From Duganella aceris (GTDB taxonomy: Bacteria > Pseudomonadota > Gammaproteobacteria > Burkholderiales > Burkholderiaceae_D): DNA of 64,000 bases. The notes under the pieces are model-generated. The model was given only the letters and a program-made list of their open reading frames with translations, was not told the DNA's origin and ran no database searches. The stretch spans positions 62,001 through 126,000 of the forward strand of contig NZ_JAADJT010000009.1 of assembly GCF_011090165.1 (NCBI RefSeq), in the 5' to 3' direction. The first letter of the stretch is position 1; each line of letters starts with the position of its first letter. A program made the translations under genes and the position numbers. Positions 58,677-64,000 of the stretch are shown in pieces.

Positions 58677-61600
58677 TATTCGACCGCGATGTCCCTGGCG
58701 CCCAGTTGCTGGAGCGCCAGTGTCAGCTCATCCGACGGCGCCACGCGCCACGCCTCGCCCAGCTGCACGGTGCAGCCGACGCCCTGCGGCGTGATGCGCG
58801 CCGACACCGGCAGCCCGTCCGCATGACGGTGCGGCATCAACACCTCCGCCATCTTGCGCGCGTCGACCGTGGTCGGCAGCGCCAGCCCGAACTGCTTGCC
58901 GTAGCTGACCCGCGCGGCGGTGATGTCGAACACCTTCTCGGCCGAGATCCGCAAGCCGCCCGAGAAGCGATCCTCGGACACCTTGCCGACCACGGCCAGG
59001 AACTCGTCCTCCTTGAACATCTTCTTGTTCTCTTCGAACACCTCGGAATACACGGTCACCTCGACCACGGCGGTCTTGTCGTCCAGCGTGACGATCAGGA
59101 TCTTGCCGCGTTGCGTCATCTGCGGCCGGATGCCGGTGATTACGCCGCACAGCATGCGCGGATCGCGCGACGGCTCCAGGTCGGACAGCTTGGTGCGGGC
59201 GAAGCGGCGCGCCTCCGGCGCATACGAATCGAACATGTGGCCCGACAGATAAAAGCCCAGCGCGATCTTTTCCTCGGCCAGCTTCTGCCGGTCGGTGAAG
59301 ATCGGCGCCTTGACGTACTCCGGCGGCGCCACCAGATCGGAATCGTCGCCGCCGAACAGGCTGACCTGGTTGGCTGCCTTGGCTTCCTGGTCGGCGCACT
59401 CCATCGCGAAGCTGACCGAGGCCAGCAGAATGGCGCGGTCGATGTCGAGGCAATCGAAGGCGCCCGAGCGGATCAGCGATTCGATGGTGCGGCGGTTGAT
59501 CTGCTTCTTGTCGACCCGCTTGCAGAAATCGAACAGGCTGACGAACGGCCCGCCGGCGGTGCGCGCGGCGATGATCGCCTCGATCGCGTTCTGGCCCGAC
59601 CCCTTGACGGCGCCCAGGCCGTAACGGATCTGCATCACCTTCTTGTTGGTGACCGACGGCGGCGGGCCGTCCGGCGTGAAGCGGTAGTCGGACTTGTTGA
59701 TGTCCGGCGGCAGGATGGTCAGGCCGCAGATGTCGATCGCGTCCTCGACCAGGATCTTGACCTTCTCGGTGTCGTCCATCGCCAGCGACATATTCGCCGC
59801 CATGAACGCGGCCGGATGGTGCGCCTTCAGGTAGGCGGTGTGGTACGACAGCAGCGCGTAGGCGGCGGCGTGCGACTTGTTGAAGCCGTAGCCGGCGAAC
59901 TTTTCCATCAAGTCGAAAATCTCGTCGGCCTTCTGCGCGGTCAGGCCGTCCTTGGCGGCGCCGGCGCGGAAGATCTCGCGGTGCTCCGCCATCTCCTCGG
60001 CCTTCTTCTTACCCATCGCGCGGCGCAGCATGTCGGCGCCGCCCAGCGAGTAGCCGCCGACGATCTGCGCCATCTGCATCACCTGCTCCTGATACACCAT
60101 GATGCCGTAGGTTTCGGACAGAATGGACTCGGTGCGCGGATCGGGATAGTCGAATTTTTCGCCGTGCTTGCGCTTGCAGAAGTCCGGGATCAGGTCCATC
60201 GGGCCCGGACGGTACAGCGCCACCAGCGCGATGATGTCCTCGAAGCGGTCGGGACGCGCATCCTTCAACATGCCCTGCATGCCGCGCGACTCCAGCTGGA
60301 ACACGGCCACGGTCTTGGCCTTGGTCAGCAGCTCGTACGAAGGGCGGTCGTTCAGCGGCAGGCGCGCCAGGTCGAACTCGGACTCCTTCGGATCGAGCGC
60401 CTTGATGTAGCGCACCGCGCGGTCGAGGATGGTCAGGGTCGTCAGACCCAAAAAGTCGAACTTGACCAGGCCCACGGCCTCGACGTCGTCCTTGTCGTAC
60501 TGCGACACCACGCCGCCGTCGCCGCCCTGCGTGTACAGCGGGCAGAAGTCGGTCAGCTTGCCCGGCGCGATCAACACGCCGCCGGCGTGCATGCCGATGT
60601 TACGGGTGATGCCTTCGACCTGCTGCGCCAGGTCGAGCAGCTGGCTGACTTCCTCCTCGTTCTGCTGGCGCTCCTTGAGCATCGGCTCTTCCTCGATCGC
60701 CTCGGCGATCGAGACCGGCTTGCCCGGCTTGAACGGAATCAGCTTCGACACGCCGTCGCAGAAGTTGTAGCCGAAGTCCATGACCCGGCCGACGTCGCGG
60801 ATCGCGCCCTTGGCCGCCATGGTACCGAAGGTGGCGATCTGCGAGACCGCCTCCTTGCCGTACAAATCCTTGACGTGCTGGATGACGCGGTCGCGCCCTT
60901 CCTGGCAAAAGTCGATATCGAAGTCGGGCATCGAGACGCGTTCGGGATTGAGGAAGCGCTCGAACAGCAGGTTGTACTTCAGCGGATCCAGGTCGGTGAT
61001 CAGCAGCGAATACGCCACCAGCGAACCCGCGCCCGAGCCCCGGCCCGGACCGACCGGCACGCCGTTCTCTTTCGCCCACTGGATGAACTCGGCCACGATC
61101 AGGAAGTAGCCGGGGAACTTCATGTTGCAGATGGTGTCGGTCTCGAACTTCAGCCGCGCCTCGTAGCGCGGGCGTTCCTTCTCGCGCTTCTCCTCGTTCG
61201 GATACAGCTCGATCAGGCGCTTCTCCAGGCCGGCCTTGGACTCGGCCACCAGGAATTCATCGATGGTCATGCCGGGCGGCGTCGGGAAGTTCGGCAGTTG
61301 CGGTTTGCCCAGCACCAGCGTCAGGTTGCAGCGCTTGGCGATCTCCACCGAGTTTTGCAGCGCGGCCGGCAGGTCATGGAACAGCTCGCGCATCTCCTGC
61401 TGCGACATGAAGCGCATCTGCTCGTTGAAGCGGCGCACGCGCTTGTTATTGGCCAGCATCTCGCCTTCGGCGATACAGGTGCGGGCTTCGTGCGCGATGA
61501 ATTCGTCGGGCGAGATGAACTGCACCGGATGGGTCGCCACCACGGGCAGGCCCAGCTTGGCGGCCAGCGCCACCGCGTGACGCACCTGGGCTTCCTGGTT

Positions 61601-62215
61601 GGCCTGGCCGGCGCGCTGGATCTCGATGTAGAAATGGCCGGGGAATATCTTCGACCACTTCTCCGCGTTCTTTTCCGCCAGCGCCGGATTGCCGTTCTCG
61701 ATCGCGATGCCGACGTCGCCGAAGTGGGCGCCGGACAGCGCGATCAGGCCGTTGGCCGGATTATCGTCGGGCAGCAGCGCGTAGGATTTCTGGGTCAGCT
61801 CGGCCAGCCACTCGGTGCGGATCTCGGCGCGGCCCTTGTATTGGTTGGTCAGCCAGGCGGTCGACAGCAGCTCGCACAGCTGCAGGTAGCCCATGCGGTT
61901 TTTCGCGAACAGCATCAGGCGCGACGGCTTGTCGCGGTTGTCGTCGTTGGTGATCCAGACATCGACGCCGACCACGGGCTTGATGCCCTTGCCGCGCGCG
62001 GACTTGTAGAACTTGACCATGCCGAACATATTGGACAGATCGGTGACCGCCAGCGCGGCCTGCTTGTCCTTGGCGGCGGCGCCGATCAGATCGTCGATGC
62101 GGACCAGGCCGTCGACGATCGAATACTCCGAGTGCACCCGCAGATGGACGAAGGCCGGACCCGCAGGGACCACGGCGCCGGCCGCCACTTCTTGTTCGTT
62201 TGCTACCATGTTCAT
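58673..62215 (-). CDS. dnaE: DNA polymerase III alpha subunit
   Basis: A 1180-residue replicative polymerase, full length for the family. The N-terminal PHP domain shows FVHLRVHSEYSIVDG. The polymerase palm has PDFDIDFCQEGRDRVIQHV with the catalytic aspartates. The thumb and fingers include GPGRGSGAGSLVAYSL and FNKSHAAAYALLSYHTAYLK. The C-terminus has an OB fold (GVITGIRPQMTQRGKILIVT). ATG 62215 is used; ATG 62209 is an alternative. It copies the chromosome with DnaN and DnaX. Confidence 0.97.
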   Translation of the reverse strand: MNMVANEQEVAAGAVVPAGPAFVHLRVHSEYSIVDGLVRIDDLIGAAAKDKQAALAVTDLSNMFGMVKFYKSARGKGIKPVVGVDVWITNDDNRDKPSRLMLFAKNRMGYLQLCELLSTAWLTNQYKGRAEIRTEWLAELTQKSYALLPDDNPANGLIALSGAHFGDVGIAIENGNPALAEKNAEKWSKIFPGHFYIEIQRAGQANQEAQVRHAVALAAKLGLPVVATHPVQFISPDEFIAHEARTCIAEGEMLANNKRVRRFNEQMRFMSQQEMRELFHDLPAALQNSVEIAKRCNLTLVLGKPQLPNFPTPPGMTIDEFLVAESKAGLEKRLIELYPNEEKREKERPRYEARLKFETDTICNMKFPGYFLIVAEFIQWAKENGVPVGPGRGSGAGSLVAYSLLITDLDPLKYNLLFERFLNPERVSMPDFDIDFCQEGRDRVIQHVKDLYGKEAVSQIATFGTMAAKGAIRDVGRVMDFGYNFCDGVSKLIPFKPGKPVSIAEAIEEEPMLKERQQNEEEVSQLLDLAQQVEGITRNIGMHAGGVLIAPGKLTDFCPLYTQGGDGGVVSQYDKDDVEAVGLVKFDFLGLTTLTILDRAVRYIKALDPKESEFDLARLPLNDRPSYELLTKAKTVAVFQLESRGMQGMLKDARPDRFEDIIALVALYRPGPMDLIPDFCKRKHGEKFDYPDPRTESILSETYGIMVYQEQVMQMAQIVGGYSLGGADMLRRAMGKKKAEEMAEHREIFRAGAAKDGLTAQKADEIFDLMEKFAGYGFNKSHAAAYALLSYHTAYLKAHHPAAFMAANMSLAMDDTEKVKILVEDAIDICGLTILPPDINKSDYRFTPDGPPPSVTNKKVMQIRYGLGAVKGSGQNAIEAIIAARTAGGPFVSLFDFCKRVDKKQINRRTIESLIRSGAFDCLDIDRAILLASVSFAMECADQEAKAANQVSLFGGDDSDLVAPPEYVKAPIFTDRQKLAEEKIALGFYLSGHMFDSYAPEARRFARTKLSDLEPSRDPRMLCGVITGIRPQMTQRGKILIVTLDDKTAVVEVTVYSEVFEENKKMFKEDEFLAVVGKVSEDRFSGGLRISAEKVFDITAARVSYGKQFGLALPTTVDARKMAEVLMPHRHADGLPVSARITPQGVGCTVQLGEAWRVAPSDELTLALQQLGARDIAVEY

Positions 62216-62294
62216 ACGCTGCTCGTTGCTGGTTCAATATCCGGCTATTTTACCGTGCATGAGCTCAAGCCGAGGAATCTGATTCGTCACGCGA

Positions 62295-63929
62295 TCATTT
62301 GCCGGGCGTGAGAGCGGCGATGCCGCTGCTGGCCGCGACCAGCGCCGCGCGGCGGGGTTCGTCGGCGTGCGGGGCGATGCTCAGTAGTTGTTGGAAATAA
62401 GCCCGCGCCGTCGCGGCGTCGCCCGCGCGCTGCGCCGCCCGCGCCGCGCCGTACACCGACCAGAAGCGGTTGGGCTGCTTGGCCAGCGTCGCCTTGAACT
62501 GCGCCAGCGCTTGCCCCGGCTGCGACATCTCCAGCAACAGCTCGCCCAGCATCTCCCGCGCCGGCACGAACGGCCCCGGCGTGATCGACGCCAGCTCCGT
62601 CACGTCCTCCATCGCCGCCGCCCGGCTCAGCATCGCCACCGCCTGCGCGTTGTCGCCCTCCGCGACCGCCAGCTGCGCCGCCACCTCCTGCCGCTGGATC
62701 TCGGCCTGGTCGGCCCAGTAACCGTCCTTGGCCGCCGTCAAGCGATCGCGGATCGCCGCCAGCCCGGCCACCGACTGCCGCGCCAGCGCCACATTGTTCA
62801 GATGCGCCGCGCCCAGGCCCCGGGTGAACACCGTGATCGCGTCGGCGAACGGAAACGGGCTGGCGCGCGGCACCAGCGCCATCGCCGCCGCCCAGTCGCG
62901 CTGCTCAAGACAGTAGCGCGCCGGAATCGCAGCGTTGGCGAAGAACGCCGCCGAAGCCGGCGCCGCCCCGCTCGCATTGGCCGGATCGAAACGCTTGAAC
63001 GTCTCGGCCGAAGCCAGCACCAGCTTGCGCGCCGCGTCGTCCTGCGCGGTCTGCAAATAGGCGTAGACCATGTAGTCGCTGGCATGCAGCTCGTCCGCCG
63101 GCTGACCGGCCTTGCGCGCCGCCGTCGCCGAGGCCATATTGGTGTCGATCGACGCCTGCCAGTCGCCGATGCGGGTGAAGGTGTGCGACGGCATGTGCAG
63201 GGCGTGCGGCGTCGACGGCGCGATGCCGCCATAGCGATGCGCCGCCTCCGCCGCGCGCGCCGCCAATTCCGGCTCGTCGTAAGCGTGGATGATGTAGTGC
63301 GCCAGGCCAGGATGATCGGGATATTTGACGAACAACGCCTCCAGCATCGCGCCGGCCTGCAGCTGCTTGGCGTAGGTCTTGTCGGCCGGATCGGCGGCCG
63401 CCGCCAGCGCCAGCGCGTCGAAGATGCGCGCTTCGACATCGTCCGGATAATCGCTGCGCACCTTGGCCATCGCCGCTTCATAGGCGTTCATGCGGGTCGC
63501 CTGCGCGATGCGCGCGCTGTCCACATACAGATGCGCCACCGCATCGAGATAAGCCCGCTCCCGCGCCGTCGCCGGCGGCTTGGCCCGCCCCGCCTCGACC
63601 GCCTTCAGGCCCTGCGCCAGCTGGCCGGGCGACCTGAATCCCGCGAACGGATTGCTCCAGCTGCTCAGCGCGATGCCCCAATAGGCGATCGTACAATCGG
63701 CGTCGCGCCCGAGGACGCCGCGAAACCCCTCGATCGCCGGACCGAACTGGAACGAGTGCATCAACGCCACCGCGCGATTGAAGTCGGCCCGCACGGCGGG
63801 CTGGCACGAGGTGCCGAAGTCGACCGTACCGAGCGCCTCGGCCGCATGGTGATGCTCCTGCCGCGCGGCGGCATCGAAGGGCGCGGCAAGCATCATCAAA
63901 CACCCCGCAGCGGCGGCGATTCTACGCAT
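62295..63929 (-). CDS. Exported TPR-repeat protein
   Basis: A 544-residue protein with a signal peptide (MRRIAAAAGCLMMLAAPFDA). Helical TPR-like repeats follow (DFNRAVALMHSFQFGPAIEG; CTIAYWGIALSSWSNPFAG; GLAHYIIHAYDEPELAARAA; PGQALAQFKATLAKQPNRFW). A His-rich patch (QEHHHAAE) follows the signal. ATG 63929 is preferred: AAGGGAG is 8 bases before it, and it opens the signal peptide. The function is unknown. It lies upstream of dnaE on the same strand after a 79-base gap. Confidence 0.85.
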   Translation of the reverse strand: MRRIAAAAGCLMMLAAPFDAAARQEHHHAAEALGTVDFGTSCQPAVRADFNRAVALMHSFQFGPAIEGFRGVLGRDADCTIAYWGIALSSWSNPFAGFRSPGQLAQGLKAVEAGRAKPPATARERAYLDAVAHLYVDSARIAQATRMNAYEAAMAKVRSDYPDDVEARIFDALALAAAADPADKTYAKQLQAGAMLEALFVKYPDHPGLAHYIIHAYDEPELAARAAEAAHRYGGIAPSTPHALHMPSHTFTRIGDWQASIDTNMASATAARKAGQPADELHASDYMVYAYLQTAQDDAARKLVLASAETFKRFDPANASGAAPASAAFFANAAIPARYCLEQRDWAAAMALVPRASPFPFADAITVFTRGLGAAHLNNVALARQSVAGLAAIRDRLTAAKDGYWADQAEIQRQEVAAQLAVAEGDNAQAVAMLSRAAAMEDVTELASITPGPFVPAREMLGELLLEMSQPGQALAQFKATLAKQPNRFWSVYGAARAAQRAGDAATARAYFQQLLSIAPHADEPRRAALVAASSGIAALTPGK

Positions 63930-64000
63930 GGCGACACTCCCTTGGCGACCGATAGTTGTCGATATTATCACACGGCGCCGCGCGCGGTGGCGGCATTCGC

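Overview
The window is GC-rich, densely coding, bacterial chromosomal DNA. The gene set points to a betaproteobacterium of the Oxalobacteraceae (Massilia/Duganella/Janthinobacterium type). This rests on a TonB-receptor-led polysaccharide cluster, a complete Tad pilus locus, a Pseudomonas-type NAD formate dehydrogenase and DnaE in one neighbourhood. It is inferred from gene content and protein style, not from a marker gene. I see no rRNA, tRNA, transposase, prophage or CRISPR array.

Region 1 (1-11254, all +) is a polysaccharide/uronate utilisation cluster: a TonB receptor (cut by the window edge), a LacI regulator, an SDR, a Tat-exported heparinase II/III-type lyase, a KDG kinase with a glycine-rich insert, an ExuT-type transporter, an SGNH esterase, a FAH-family enzyme, a small PL7-like lyase and an RraA-like aldolase. 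From the transporter on, most genes overlap by ATGA. Region 2 (11292-19046) holds a RAMA-like protein, a glutamine amidotransferase and a molybdenum-responsive cluster. That cluster has a small sulfite-oxidase-fold protein, a DUF2325 protein, a di-Mop protein, a LysR regulator, a metal-free NAD formate dehydrogenase, a ModE DNA-binding domain without Mop domains, and a flavin/NAD(P)H reductase. Three inverted repeats of Mo-box form (CGNTATAT-N8-ATANNNCG-like) lie exactly at three promoters here. Together with the split ModE they suggest a compact Mo-controlled regulon.

Region 3 (19069-26181) has small regulators, a membrane protein, an EmrAB-NodT tripartite exporter under an HxlR repressor with a visible operator, and an SDR. 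Region 4 (26195-45441) is a full Tad (type IVc) pilus locus. TadE/F/G-type genes are on the minus strand. On the plus strand follow a two-component system, two Flp pilins, prepilin peptidase, an extra winged-helix AAA-type ATPase, CpaB/CpaC, a small lipoprotein, CpaE/CpaF, TadB/C/D and a large Big-domain lipoprotein.

Region 5 (45466-64000) has an esterase, a chemoreceptor and a GGDEF protein whose ends overlap, and an LPS/O-antigen block. The block has a ligase gene followed by waaF on one strand; on the other strand are a GT2 gene and a single gene that fuses the same two modules (ligase plus GT9). A perfect 45-bp inverted repeat closes that gene and the convergent FixJ-type regulator. A sensor kinase, a VirK/YbjX protein, a small conserved protein, dnaE and a TPR protein complete the window.
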